Source of the DNA: Firmicutes bacterium UBA2116
GTDB taxonomy: Bacteria; Bacillota; Clostridia; Tissierellales; Sedimentibacteraceae
NCBI GenBank assembly: GCA_002331025.1
Contig: DCYG01000036.1
Location: forward strand, 10,061 to 74,060
Length of the DNA stretch: 64,000 nt
Direction of reading: 5' to 3'
A program made the position numbers and the translations under genes. Of the stretch, positions 34,101-43,064 are shown in pieces. Under the pieces are notes generated by a model, which saw only the letters and a program-made list of their open reading frames with translations, searched no databases and was not told where the DNA came from. Within the stretch, counting starts at the first letter, position 1; the number at the start of each line of letters is the position of its first letter.

Positions 34101-35097
34101 CTCCCCAATATTTTGCTAATCTCACTAATTGTGCCGTAAATGACATTTCATTGTCATACCAGGCAATCAGTTTTATCAGTTGTTTACCTTCTGATTCAAG
34201 CATTTGTGTAGATAAAGCATCAAATATACATGCATAGTGACTTCCGATTACATCACTTGAAACTATCGGATCCTCTGTATATGCAAATGATTCATTTGCT
34301 GCTTTTTTAATTGCCGCGTTGATTTCTTCTATAGTGGTATTTCTGCTTAATTCAACTGTTAAATCAACTACCGAGCCTGTTATAGTAGGTACCCTCAGAG
34401 CCATACCGTCAAGCTTTCCTTTTAATTCAGGAAGCACCTTACCAACCGTTTTAGCCGCTCCGGTATCAGCAGGCACTATATTTGCCGCCGCCGCACGTCC
34501 TCTTCTTGACATGATTCCCTTTTTATGTGAATTGTCATGAATGTTTTGGTCGTTTGTATAGGCGTGTACCGTAGTCATCAGACCCTTTACAATTCCAAAT
34601 TCATCGTTTAATGCCTTTGCTAACGGTGCAAGACAGTTGGTTGTGCACGATGCTGCAGAAATAACTGTTTCTTTGCCGTCAAGTATATCATGGTTTACGT
34701 TGTAAACTATAGTTTTTAAATCTCCCTTGCCCGGTGCTGACAGTAAAACTTTTTTTGCTCCGGCTTTTATATGGGCTTCTGCCTTTTCTTTATCATTAAA
34801 TTTACCTGTGCAGTCAATTACTAAATCAATACTCAATTCTTTCCAATTACAGTTTTCGGGCTCTTTAATGCTTGAAGTCAATATTTCATTGCCGTCAACT
34901 ATTAATGCCTTATCATTGTACGTTATTTTGTCTGTCATAAAGTTTCCGTGGGCCGTATCGTATTTAAGTAAATAAGCCAATGTTTCAGCGTTAGAATTGG
35001 TGTTGATTGCTACAACCTTAAAATCAGGATCCTGTACCATCAATCTTAATGCCAATCTTCCTATTCTGCCAAATCCGTTAATTGCTACTCTAACCAT
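34090..35097 (-). CDS. gap: Glyceraldehyde-3-phosphate dehydrogenase
   Basis: A 335-residue NAD-binding enzyme: GFGRIGRLALR, the catalytic cysteine in SAASCTTNC (Cys151) and WYDNEMSFTAQLVRL at the C-terminus. First glycolytic gene after cggR. The last two residues and the stop are encoded by the repeat array. Confidence 0.97.
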   Translation of the reverse strand: MVRVAINGFGRIGRLALRLMVQDPDFKVVAINTNSNAETLAYLLKYDTAHGNFMTDKITYNDKALIVDGNEILTSSIKEPENCNWKELSIDLVIDCTGKFNDKEKAEAHIKAGAKKVLLSAPGKGDLKTIVYNVNHDILDGKETVISAASCTTNCLAPLAKALNDEFGIVKGLMTTVHAYTNDQNIHDNSHKKGIMSRRGRAAAANIVPADTGAAKTVGKVLPELKGKLDGMALRVPTITGSVVDLTVELSRNTTIEEINAAIKKAANESFAYTEDPIVSSDVIGSHYACIFDALSTQMLESEGKQLIKLIAWYDNEMSFTAQLVRLAKYWGGMQ

Positions 35098-35146
35098 AAA
35101 ATCCTCCTAATTTATATTTATATTGTTTTTAATTATAAAATTCAAT

Positions 35147-35161
35147 ACGGGCTTTGCCCGT
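35147..35161 (-). promoter_or_regulatory. Hairpin between cggR and gap
   Basis: ACGGGC-TTT-GCCCGT in the 76-bp gap. It resembles the processing or stabilising hairpins known between cggR and gap in other Firmicutes. A similar GGGC-ACT-GCCC hairpin followed by the same ATTCAA context occurs upstream of ddl's end near 17670. Confidence 0.45.
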
Positions 35162-35173
35162 TATTCAACGCAG

Positions 35174-36199
35174 TTATAACTCTAATATCCTGATTGCCGC
35201 AGCTTCGTCTGTTACAAGGATAAAGTTATTGTTAAATTTAGAAAACGCATAGATCGCTTCCGCCTTTGAGCTTCCTGCCGCTACGCCTATGGCATTTTTA
35301 ATTGTTTTGAAATTGTCCAACGTGATTCCCACAGAGTTAGTTTCAATTTTTACATTACCGTCCTGATCGAAAAAATATCCAAAGGTTTCGGCAATCAGAT
35401 TTTCAGACTCAATTTTTCTTAAAACTTCTTTATCGGACTTTCTTCTTGCAGCCATTTTCTTAGCATTACCCAGACCGAAAACCAACAAATTTATTTTTTT
35501 AATATCTTCTAAAACTTCATTTATCAATTTATTGTTTTTTAAAACATTCAGCCCTTCTTTGTCTAAATTATCCGGAATATGCAGCAGCTTATAGCGTGCG
35601 TCTAATTTTTCGGCTAAATTTGCGGCTATAGTATTTGCCTGAATTTCTAATTCTTCACTCAATCCGCCTCTTGCAGGCAGGACTAAAAGGTTTTTCAGGC
35701 CTTTCTTACTTTTCATATGATTAACCGTGCATGCCATCGTTGTGCCGCCCGTTATTCCCAGCACAGTATCATTTTTAATGAAATTCAGCATAATTTCAGC
35801 TGCTTTTTTTCCTAGGTCATAAAATGCATATATATCATTTTCCGTGTCGCCGGCAACAACCAAAACACGTCTTAAGTTTAATTTATCCTTCAATTTTATT
35901 TCTAAATCGGATAAATTTTTAATATAATAAAAAGTATTATGCACCTCTGATAGTATGTCTATACCCATATCCGTCAATTTTACTCCGGAAGAGTGAATAT
36001 GTATTAAATTTAATTCCTTTAACCTGTCAATTTCAGTTCGCATGGTTCGTTCAGACATCCCTAGCTTATTAGCCAGAGTTCTTCTGCCGATAGGTTCAAA
36101 GCTACTGATAATTTTTAAAATCTCATATCTTCTCATCAGTAAATCTGCTGTTTCGGGAACTATTTTATTTTGTATATCAAGTATTTTATCTATATTCAT
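35174..36199 (-). CDS. cggR: Central glycolytic genes regulator CggR (SorC family)
   Basis: A 341-residue protein: N-terminal helix-turn-helix (RRTLANKLGMSERTMRTEIDR, shown by residues about 38-57) and a C-terminal SorC sugar-phosphate-binding domain (VLGITGGTTMA, LLVLPARGGL, GVAAGSSKAEAIYA). CggR represses the gap operon until fructose-1,6-bisphosphate rises. It heads the operon. GGAGGG precedes the ATG. Confidence 0.95.
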   Translation of the reverse strand: MNIDKILDIQNKIVPETADLLMRRYEILKIISSFEPIGRRTLANKLGMSERTMRTEIDRLKELNLIHIHSSGVKLTDMGIDILSEVHNTFYYIKNLSDLEIKLKDKLNLRRVLVVAGDTENDIYAFYDLGKKAAEIMLNFIKNDTVLGITGGTTMACTVNHMKSKKGLKNLLVLPARGGLSEELEIQANTIAANLAEKLDARYKLLHIPDNLDKEGLNVLKNNKLINEVLEDIKKINLLVFGLGNAKKMAARRKSDKEVLRKIESENLIAETFGYFFDQDGNVKIETNSVGITLDNFKTIKNAIGVAAGSSKAEAIYAFSKFNNNFILVTDEAAAIRILEL

Positions 36200-36438
36200 A
36201 AACCCTCCGGGATGTATTGCGTCCCATGTGTATGTTTTTTGTCCCTAACTTCATTTTATCATATTTAGTTTTAATTGCAATAGTATTTTTATAAATTTGG
36301 AAATTATTTTTGATTAGTATCAGATTAGAAAAAATTGATATGTGTTATACTATATACCTTGATTTTTTATATGTGTTTTGTTATTTAAATTATAGCACAG
36401 TAATATATTAATGTACAGGACCTTTTTTAAATAAAAAA
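36200..36438. other. Promoter region of cggR
   Basis: AT-rich, with TATA-type boxes near 36344-36358 on the minus strand. No gene seen. It borders the two-hairpin repeat at 36439. A 62-codon minus-strand frame running through both is not supported. Confidence 0.4.
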
Positions 36439-36559
36439 TGAGATTCCCAGTCTCATTCACAAAAATATACACTCCCTGCGGTCGTATATTTTTGGAATTC
36501 GTTGCGAATGACCTACCGCTATTTTTCAGAAAAAACACTCTGAAAAATAGGGTTAGGGC
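36439..36559. repeat. Two-hairpin intergenic repeat, copy A
   Basis: CAGTCTCATTCAC leads into a variable hairpin (AAAAATATAC/GTATATTTTT), then the core GGAATTCGTTGCGAATGACC and TACCGCTATTTTTCAGA, a second perfect 12-bp hairpin (CTATTTTTCAGA/TCTGAAAAATAG), and GGGTTAGGGC at the end. Copy B is at 42888-43062. Located 3' of rpoN. An extra hairpin with ATGACAT/ATGTCAT follows at about 36575-36605. Confidence 0.8.
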
Positions 36560-36621
36560 AAATTTCGCTTGTATTCAGAATGACATGAAATATGTCATCC
36601 TGAACACAATGAGGAATCTCC

Positions 36622-38028
36622 TTAATATCTTCTTCTCATTGATGATGCCGGTATTCTCATTTCATCTCTGTATTTGGCAACAGTTCTTCTTGAAATATTT
36701 ATACCGTTTTCACTTAGCATTTCAGCAATTTTTTGATCACTTAAAGGTTTTTGAGTATTTTCTTCATTTATAAATTTTTGTATTTGAGTTTTAACACTTG
36801 TTGAAGATATTCCATCTCCGTCAGATTCATTTATACTGCTTGCAAAAAAATATTTAAGCTCAAATAACCCTCTTGGTGTTTGAACATATTTACCGTTTGT
36901 AGCTCTGCTGACTGTTGATTCATGTACGCCTATATCGTCAGCCACATCCTTTAAAACCAACGGCTTCAAAGCCGTCTTACCTTCATCGAAAAACTTTCTT
37001 TGAAACTTCAAAATAGATTCAGTTACCTTGTACAAAGTCTTTCTTCTTTGTTCTATACTCTTAATAAGCCACATTGAAGAATTTAATTTATCGGTCAAAA
37101 ATTTATTTGCTTCCTTATCATCTAAGTCACTGACCATGCTTTTATAATAATTGCTGATTGTAAGCGTAGGTAAATTGTTATCATTAACAATAATTATATA
37201 CTCATTGTTTATTCTTTCTACGGTTACATCGGGAACTATATATCTTATGTTATCACTATCAACTATAAATCCTCTTGAGGGCTTTGGTTCAAGCATTTTT
37301 ATTATATCACAAATACCTTGGACTCGAGACACCGTTATGTGCAAATCCTTCGCTATCTTTTGAATTCTGTTAGATGCAATATCTTCTAAATAGCTTTCTG
37401 CGATAATATAAGCATTTTTGTCCTGAATTCCTTTTTCCTTTAGTTGAATCATAAGACATTCGCTTAAATTTCTTGCCCCAACACCTACAGGGTCAAAAGT
37501 TTGTATTAATCTTAAAACTCTTTCAACCTCAACAACATCTTCATTTAACAATAAGCTGATATCCTGTACCGAACAGCTTAAGTAGCCCTTATTATCAAGA
37601 GATTCAATTATAAACTCTCCGATTCTTTTTTCCTTATTAGTTTTAACTGACACACCAAGTTGAACCATCAAATGGTCTTTCAGAGACATTTTTTTGGATG
37701 TATAGCTTTCAAAGGATTGTTTTTCATCGGAATCTATATTTCTTTCATAAGCTTTATAGCTCAAATCATCATATCGTTCAGTAATATCCTTCCAATCTAC
37801 ATCGTCATTTCTCTCTTCTTTTTCATATTTTGTATCGATTTCCTCATTAGAAGAATCTTGATTTTTATTATCAACCGATTCAAGAAAAGGATTTACTTCC
37901 AACTGCTTGTATATAAATTCCATCAATTCCACATTATTAAATTGTAATATCTGAATCGCTTGTCTCAATTCAGGTGTCATAATAAGCTTTTGAGTCTGAG
38001 TAAGGTTTAATTCAAAACCCATTTTCAT
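36622..38028 (-). CDS. rpoN: RNA polymerase sigma-54 factor
   Basis: A 468-residue protein from the ATG at 38028 (GGAGTG upstream). N-terminal activator-interacting region (LTQTQKLIMTPELRQAIQIL), an acidic linker, core-binding region, helix-turn-helix and the RpoN box ISRRTVAKYRDEM near the end. It recognises -24/-12 promoters such as the one ahead of ptb in this window and needs activators such as the one at 56267-57658. Monocistronic. Confidence 0.96.
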   Translation of the reverse strand: MKMGFELNLTQTQKLIMTPELRQAIQILQFNNVELMEFIYKQLEVNPFLESVDNKNQDSSNEEIDTKYEKEERNDDVDWKDITERYDDLSYKAYERNIDSDEKQSFESYTSKKMSLKDHLMVQLGVSVKTNKEKRIGEFIIESLDNKGYLSCSVQDISLLLNEDVVEVERVLRLIQTFDPVGVGARNLSECLMIQLKEKGIQDKNAYIIAESYLEDIASNRIQKIAKDLHITVSRVQGICDIIKMLEPKPSRGFIVDSDNIRYIVPDVTVERINNEYIIIVNDNNLPTLTISNYYKSMVSDLDDKEANKFLTDKLNSSMWLIKSIEQRRKTLYKVTESILKFQRKFFDEGKTALKPLVLKDVADDIGVHESTVSRATNGKYVQTPRGLFELKYFFASSINESDGDGISSTSVKTQIQKFINEENTQKPLSDQKIAEMLSENGINISRRTVAKYRDEMRIPASSMRRRY

Positions 38029-38104
38029 AATATCACTCCTCAATATATTATTATATCAAATAATATTAATTTTACAATAAAAAAATGTCATTCTGAATAA
38101 AGAC

Positions 38105-38166
38105 AAAAAAAATCATCCTGAACACCGGAAAGAACTATCAGTTTCTTTCGTAATATTAAGGATGAC
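38105..38166 (-). terminator. Terminator of the glycine reductase operon
   Basis: On the minus strand an outer stem TCATCCT/AGGATGA encloses GAAAGAA/TTCTTTC and is followed by eight T. It lies about 95 bases beyond the grdD stop. Confidence 0.75.
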
Positions 38167-38185
38167 TATTTCACATAATGCTATA

Positions 38186-38251
38186 CAATAACTCTCCAAC
38201 TATTCAGCATTTATTTTCCTATAGTTCTCCAATTGTTGTGCTATTGTTCTG
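38186..38251. repeat. 11-bp-phased degenerate repeat array, locus 4 (divergent sequence)
   Basis: Six consecutive 11-bp units: CAATAACTCTC, CAACTATTCAG, CATTTATTTTC, CTATAGTTCTC, CAATTGTTGTG, CTATTGTTCTG. Same phasing and C-(A/T)AT start as the other loci but a different 3' half and no inverted arm. It lies between the grdD stop and its terminator. Confidence 0.6.
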
Positions 38252-38260
38252 CAGCCGTTC

Positions 38261-39433
38261 TTAGCAATCGGTTTTTTCTGCTGCAATAAATTCATTGGCT
38301 TCAAGAATTTTGATTGCCTCTTCCGCTTTTGCATCATTGACTAAAATTATAGGTCCCGTGCAGCCCATGCCGCTTTCTGCATATATATTATTTTTCCACA
38401 ATATTTTAACGGCATCTTCTAGATCCATAACTTCTATACCTGAAATTTGAGAAGTTACAACAGTTTTTTCGGGAGCTTTTACTTCCTCAGCTTCTTCAGT
38501 TTTTTTAGAAGCCTTTAAACCGTTTAAAATATCTGTTAAACCTGCATTTTTAGCATTTTCAAATTCTTCCTTAGCTATTTTCATGCAATTGCCCCTTACA
38601 AGATCAGAAGCAAATTTAATCGCTCCTTCTACCAACGGTGCACCCGAAGCTCTTGAGATAATTAAAATTAATTTGTCAAAGCCTTCTCCGATGCCGGGTC
38701 CGTATCCGTAGCCAAGTGATTCATAGCTGCCGCCTGTCGTAAATGATGAAAATATCTTTATCATTAAATTGCCTGTCAGGGAATCCATAACCATTACATC
38801 GCAGGAGCCCATTAAAAGATCATTTCCTCTCATAACCGCACCAACCTCTGATCTTTTAGATGATGCAAAGTTTATGTCATAACCCTGCTTTTTAAGCTTA
38901 TTTAAAGCAATTTCTGTTTGCCTTGCTCCGTCAACATTAAGTATACCTACCGTAGGATTTTTGATGCCGCATGCTTTAGCTGTTATGATACCATAAATAG
39001 CATTCTTAATCATACCCTCAACTTTATCAGTTGATGAAGTACCTGTTGTAGTAGCTATAAACATTTCCTTACCGGTGCCCGGAGTTATAATTCTACCAAC
39101 AGTTGACACCCCAATGGGGAACGGATAATGCATAGTAACCGCAGCATCAACTTCCTTGTTGTTAAGCATTTCTTCCATTACCTTGTGAGCTTCATCTTCA
39201 GATTTTACCAGTACGGTTTTAACTCCATCTGCTTCTTTTGTAGCAATAACCGTTGTATCGGCACCGTTCCTGTTTGCATTTAAAGACGCGCTGAAAATAT
39301 TGTCTTCACCGTGCTCACTGCCTGTTGCCGTAACTAAAACTTTCGGCTTTTGTCCATATTCTCCGCTTATTAACGTATCAGCCAATTGATTGAACACTTT
39401 ACCGATAATTTGATTTACTTGTTTTTCGGACAT
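38261..39433 (-). CDS. grdD: Glycine reductase complex component C, alpha subunit
   Basis: A 390-residue protein of the GrdD family, with phosphotransacetylase-like features (VLVTATGSEHGEDN, GTGKEMFIATTTGTSST, SGMGCTGPIILVND). With GrdC it accepts the Se-carboxymethyl group of GrdA and releases acetyl phosphate. Cys359 in GMGCTGP is the probable acetyl-carrying cysteine. Last gene of the operon, eight bases after grdC. Confidence 0.94.
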   Translation of the reverse strand: MSEKQVNQIIGKVFNQLADTLISGEYGQKPKVLVTATGSEHGEDNIFSASLNANRNGADTTVIATKEADGVKTVLVKSEDEAHKVMEEMLNNKEVDAAVTMHYPFPIGVSTVGRIITPGTGKEMFIATTTGTSSTDKVEGMIKNAIYGIITAKACGIKNPTVGILNVDGARQTEIALNKLKKQGYDINFASSKRSEVGAVMRGNDLLMGSCDVMVMDSLTGNLMIKIFSSFTTGGSYESLGYGYGPGIGEGFDKLILIISRASGAPLVEGAIKFASDLVRGNCMKIAKEEFENAKNAGLTDILNGLKASKKTEEAEEVKAPEKTVVTSQISGIEVMDLEDAVKILWKNNIYAESGMGCTGPIILVNDAKAEEAIKILEANEFIAAEKTDC

Positions 39434-39441
39434 GTTACCTC

Positions 39442-40974
39442 CTACTCAGCCATCAGATTCGAAGCGAAATTTTTTAATGCATGTGCAATTAATTCTTTTA
39501 TCTTATCCTCTGATATAGTTGATTGTGGTTCTGATTTACCTTTATTTGCTTCAATAATAAAGGACACCCCGTCAAATAAATTTGTCATTCTTCCGAGGAA
39601 TAAGCTTCCTTTTCCTACTATCATGGTATTCTTAATTTTTCCTTCTAATATATCCTCTCTGCAGAAGCCTATATACGGAACTCCTGAAGGTATGTGTCCC
39701 TGTGTAGGAGCCCATCCCTGCATACCATGCTGTTCTGTAAATGAGGCTAAATCCTTTTTGTCTATGTCCCCGCGTTTAACCGCCAAAGCACCTATCATCT
39801 TATAGTTTGCCAAAGGAACATCCCCTGCCCCTGCAGGTTTTGTCACATCAGGATTTTGCATTTCAACCGAATATTTATCTACATCAGTAATCTTCATTCC
39901 TGCTTTATCCAGTGATGAAACTAATGAAGTAATAACTGCCTGTGGTGATGAACCGGTTCCTACAGTATGTCTGCCTACTAAATCAAGATTGATTTCCGGA
40001 TTGATACCGTCATTTTCACTTACCAGAACAGCAAATCCACCAAGCACATCCTCTAATACAGGAAGACCTTTTTTAATGTGATCCTTACCGTTCATACCAA
40101 GTTTTGCGGTAGCTCCTCCTGCTGAAACCACAACATTTCTAAACACACCTGCCTTAACTAATGCAGCTGCCTCTATCAATGCATGTGTTGGTCCCGCACA
40201 GAAACCTCTTGTATCCGAACCGGTTGCATTTACAAATCCTGCTACCTCCGCACATGCTTTGGCAAAGTTACCGCCGCCTCTTTGATTCATATCTCCGCAG
40301 GCTTCTTCAGAGCAATCTATTACATAGTCAATATCTTCTCTGTTTATATTGTTTTTATAAACTAAATTTAATAATGCAAGAACATTAGATGCCTTAGAAA
40401 CAAGATTTTCATGCATAACATGAGCGTTTAAATTTACATCCAGATCATGAGCTCTCTTAACACATCCCACTAAATTACCATTGTGATACAGCGGCTCTGC
40501 ATGTTCTTCTTCAACATATTTTTTTATAACCGCAACATCCTCGCCCGCTTTAATTCTTTGCATTAAGTCATCATCAAACAGCGGATGATTTTTTAGCTTC
40601 TTTTTTGTTCCTTCTAAAAAATTGCTTTCAAGCTTTACTAAATCAAATACGTCACACATTTGCATCAAGATAATAAATTCGTCCTGAGGCATGATTTCTC
40701 CGTATTTTCCAAATCTATCTGCATTATCTAAATTTTTATCGTGCCAAGGCTGTTCATATTTACCTAACTCTTCGGGAATTAAATTTCCGATATACGTTTG
40801 ATTCGGCAAATATGACACTACTTGTTCAAAAGATCTCAGGTGATCTTTTATCTGCTTTAAATACTCAGAATTCGGATTAACGGTTCTTTCGGTTGTTTGA
40901 GTAGTACCGTTATGAATAACCATATCAGGTACATGCACCAATACATAACTGGTACCTTTAATTACACTGTTCAT
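39442..40974 (-). CDS. grdC: Glycine reductase complex component C, beta subunit
   Basis: A 510-residue protein related to beta-ketoacyl-ACP synthase III (FabH-like core: YVIDCSEEACGD, FAKACAEVAG, GPTHALIEAAALV). I chose the ATG at 40974, which has GGAGG upstream; the upstream extension would overlap grdA. With GrdD it converts the GrdA-bound intermediate to acetyl phosphate. Confidence 0.94.
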   Translation of the reverse strand: MNSVIKGTSYVLVHVPDMVIHNGTTQTTERTVNPNSEYLKQIKDHLRSFEQVVSYLPNQTYIGNLIPEELGKYEQPWHDKNLDNADRFGKYGEIMPQDEFIILMQMCDVFDLVKLESNFLEGTKKKLKNHPLFDDDLMQRIKAGEDVAVIKKYVEEEHAEPLYHNGNLVGCVKRAHDLDVNLNAHVMHENLVSKASNVLALLNLVYKNNINREDIDYVIDCSEEACGDMNQRGGGNFAKACAEVAGFVNATGSDTRGFCAGPTHALIEAAALVKAGVFRNVVVSAGGATAKLGMNGKDHIKKGLPVLEDVLGGFAVLVSENDGINPEINLDLVGRHTVGTGSSPQAVITSLVSSLDKAGMKITDVDKYSVEMQNPDVTKPAGAGDVPLANYKMIGALAVKRGDIDKKDLASFTEQHGMQGWAPTQGHIPSGVPYIGFCREDILEGKIKNTMIVGKGSLFLGRMTNLFDGVSFIIEANKGKSEPQSTISEDKIKELIAHALKNFASNLMAE

Positions 40975-41023
40975 AATAACCTCCGTTATTTGAAATTTGC
41001 TTCGCATCTCTGCGAAGCAAATA

Positions 41024-41497
41024 TTATAGATATTTACAAAATTCTTCACGGATTGGAGTCATTTCATTTATAATATCATCAACATCCAATACCATTTCCA
41101 TCATACTGATTTGTTCATCATAAACCGCTTCATCGATTTCATCTTTTATTTCCGGTTCGCATACATGAAATACTGAGAGTCCTAACTGAACTCCTGTCAA
41201 TGGACCTGCAAAAGTAGGGTCTCCGTTTGTTACGGTTTCCGCAGCAAGACCTGCCGCTTCACCTTCTGCTGCTCCAAGTACAACTACTATATTTTCAGCA
41301 CCGTACTTATCTGCAAATTCTTTAACCCTTTTTTGATTTTCTAAATCCATTGCGCCTGCGCTAGTTCAGACAAAGCATTCTGTAGATGAAAATAAAACTT
41401 CGGCTCCGGCAGTTTTTACACATTCTTCAATAGCCGGTCCCGGTATTCCATCTCTGTCGCCTATTATTATTACTTTTTTACCTTGTAATAAGCTCAT
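41024..41497 (-). CDS. grdA: Glycine reductase selenoprotein A (in-frame UGA = Sec44)
   Basis: A 157-residue selenoprotein starting ATG at 41497 (GGAGG upstream). Codon 44 is TGA (41368-41366) in the context ECFVUTSAGAMDLENQ, exactly the known Sec44 site of GrdA. Reading continues to 41024 with the conserved ENIVVVLGAAEGEAAGLAAE. GrdA carries the carboxymethyl group as a selenoether between components B and C and is reduced by thioredoxin. Gene callers that stop at TGA will miss the first 43 residues. Located between trxA and grdC. Confidence 0.97.
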
Positions 41498-41550
41498 TTC
41501 TTTCCTCCATAATTATTTTAGTTTTATCCGGGGGCATTCCCCTTTCCAAT

Positions 41551-41868
41551 TTAAACGTATTTTTTAATCATTGCTTCTACATTTTCAGGAGTGGCGTCTT
41601 CTTTGATCAATTCTTCAATTTTTTCTCCATCTTTGTAAACAGCAACTACCGGTAATCCCAATACCTTTTGTCCTATAGCAACTCTTCTTGCTTTAGTAGT
41701 ATTTAATTTAGTGAATTTTACTTTGTCGCCATATTTTTCGGATAACTCCATCACGTGTGGCATCAAAGCTTCACATGGAGCACATCCGTCCCCAAAGAAG
41801 TCAACTAATATGTAACCTTCACCTTGCAATACTTCTTGTTCAAAATTAGTTTTATCAAGTACTAACAT
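41551..41868 (-). CDS. trxA: Thioredoxin with GCAPC active site
   Basis: A 105-residue thioredoxin fold. The active site is FFGDGCAPCEALM (Cys29, Cys32): the usual Trp before the first Cys is Gly, and Gly-Pro is Ala-Pro, as in thioredoxins of glycine reductase operons. It would reduce the GrdA selenosulfide after each turnover. Ten bases after trxB. Confidence 0.95.
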   Translation of the reverse strand: MLVLDKTNFEQEVLQGEGYILVDFFGDGCAPCEALMPHVMELSEKYGDKVKFTKLNTTKARRVAIGQKVLGLPVVAVYKDGEKIEELIKEDATPENVEAMIKKYV

Positions 41869-41878
41869 TGCACACCTC

Positions 41879-42814
41879 CTATATATTTTCTATAAATTTC
41901 TCCGCCTGAACCGCCGCTATTGCACCGTCTGCTGCTGCAGTAACAACCTGTCTCAGGCTTTTTACCCTGATGTCACCTGCTGCAAAAACACCGTCAATAT
42001 TGGTTTTCATATTTTCATCAGTTGCAATATAGCCGTTTTCTAAATTTAATATACCTTCAAATAATTTAGTTTTTGGCTCATAACCGATAAATACGAATAT
42101 ACCGAATATGCCGTCATCTTCATCGGCAACAACTTCAGTCAATTCACCTGTTTTAACATTTTCTAAAACCATAGAATTAACGATTCCGTCACCTTTGATT
42201 TCCTTGACTACAGAGTCCCATATGAAATTTAATTTTGGCTCTGCAAAAGCCTTATCCTGTATTGATTTAGCCGCCCTTAATTCATTTCTTCTGTGAATTA
42301 ACGAAACCTTTCTCGCAAATTTAGTTAAGTATAATGCTTCCTCAACGGCAGTATCTCCTCCGCCTACTACAAATACTTCAAAATCTTCGAAAAATGCCGC
42401 ATCACATGTTGCGCAATAAGAAACTCCTTTGCCGGTAAATGTTTTTTCACCCGGGCAGCCGATTGGTTTTGAAGTAGCTCCGCTTGCAATTATAACTGTC
42501 TTGCCAACATATTCACCTTTTTTACCTACAAGGATTTTTTCCTTGCCTTCCAGTCTGACCTCAACTATTTCGTCATATACTTTTTCAGCTCCAAAATGCT
42601 TAGCTTGCTCGGCCATCCTGTCTACTAACGTAGGTCCGGATTCACCTTCTAAACAACCGGGATAATTTTCTACCTCGGATGTAAGAACGATTTGTCCTCC
42701 ATCCTTTTCTTTTTCAATTATCAACGTGCTAAGGCGTGCTCTTCCTGCATACAAACCTGCTGACAGCCCTGCAGGACCGGCACCTATAATTAATACGTCA
42801 TATACCTTGCTCAT
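41879..42814 (-). CDS. trxB: Thioredoxin reductase
   Basis: A 311-residue flavoprotein with FAD motif GAGPAGLSAG, redox CATC (Cys134, Cys137), a second nucleotide motif GGGDTAVEEA and the C-terminal AAGDIRVKSLRQVVTAAADG. It supplies electrons to TrxA for glycine reduction. Separated from grdB by the repeat element at 42888-43062 and followed by trxA. Confidence 0.96.
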   Translation of the reverse strand: MSKVYDVLIIGAGPAGLSAGLYAGRARLSTLIIEKEKDGGQIVLTSEVENYPGCLEGESGPTLVDRMAEQAKHFGAEKVYDEIVEVRLEGKEKILVGKKGEYVGKTVIIASGATSKPIGCPGEKTFTGKGVSYCATCDAAFFEDFEVFVVGGGDTAVEEALYLTKFARKVSLIHRRNELRAAKSIQDKAFAEPKLNFIWDSVVKEIKGDGIVNSMVLENVKTGELTEVVADEDDGIFGIFVFIGYEPKTKLFEGILNLENGYIATDENMKTNIDGVFAAGDIRVKSLRQVVTAAADGAIAAVQAEKFIENI

Positions 42815-42887
42815 TTTACACCTCTTTTCTCTGTGGATGTCAAGCTGAGACAGCGCAGATTCGATTGTGATATCTATGTCATCTGCG

Positions 42888-43062
42888 CAGTCTCATTCAC
42901 CAAATTATTTGCTCGCTGCCGCTCGCATAATTTGGGAATTCGTTGCGAAAGACCTACCGCCATTTTTCAGAAAACCAATTCGGGGACATTCCTCTACTAA
43001 CTACAAAGACTATCTTTAATTTAGAGGTGTGTCCCCATACATCTGATAAATGGGGTTAGGGC
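42888..43062. repeat. Two-hairpin intergenic repeat, copy B, with a nested palindrome
   Basis: Same order as copy A: CAGTCTCATTCAC, a variable hairpin (CAAATTAT/ATAATTTG), GGAATTCGTTGCGAA and GACCTACCGCCATTTTTCAGA, ending GGGTTAGGGC. The loop of the second hairpin carries about 60 extra bases that form their own palindrome: GGGGACA, CCTCTA and their complements TAGAGG, TGTCCCC (about 42982-43036). It ends two bases before the grdB stop codon. Confidence 0.82.
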
Positions 43063-43064
43063 TT

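Noticed and set aside
35147..35161. Full intrinsic terminator between cggR and gap
   Set aside because: No T-run follows the hairpin, so it is listed as a possible processing or attenuation element instead.
36350..36538. A 62-codon minus-strand frame upstream of cggR
   Set aside because: It is composed of promoter-like sequence plus part of repeat copy A, and lacks a ribosome site.
41366..41368. TGA in grdA read as a nonsense mutation
   Set aside because: It is at the exact selenocysteine position 44 of GrdA, with conserved sequence on both sides.
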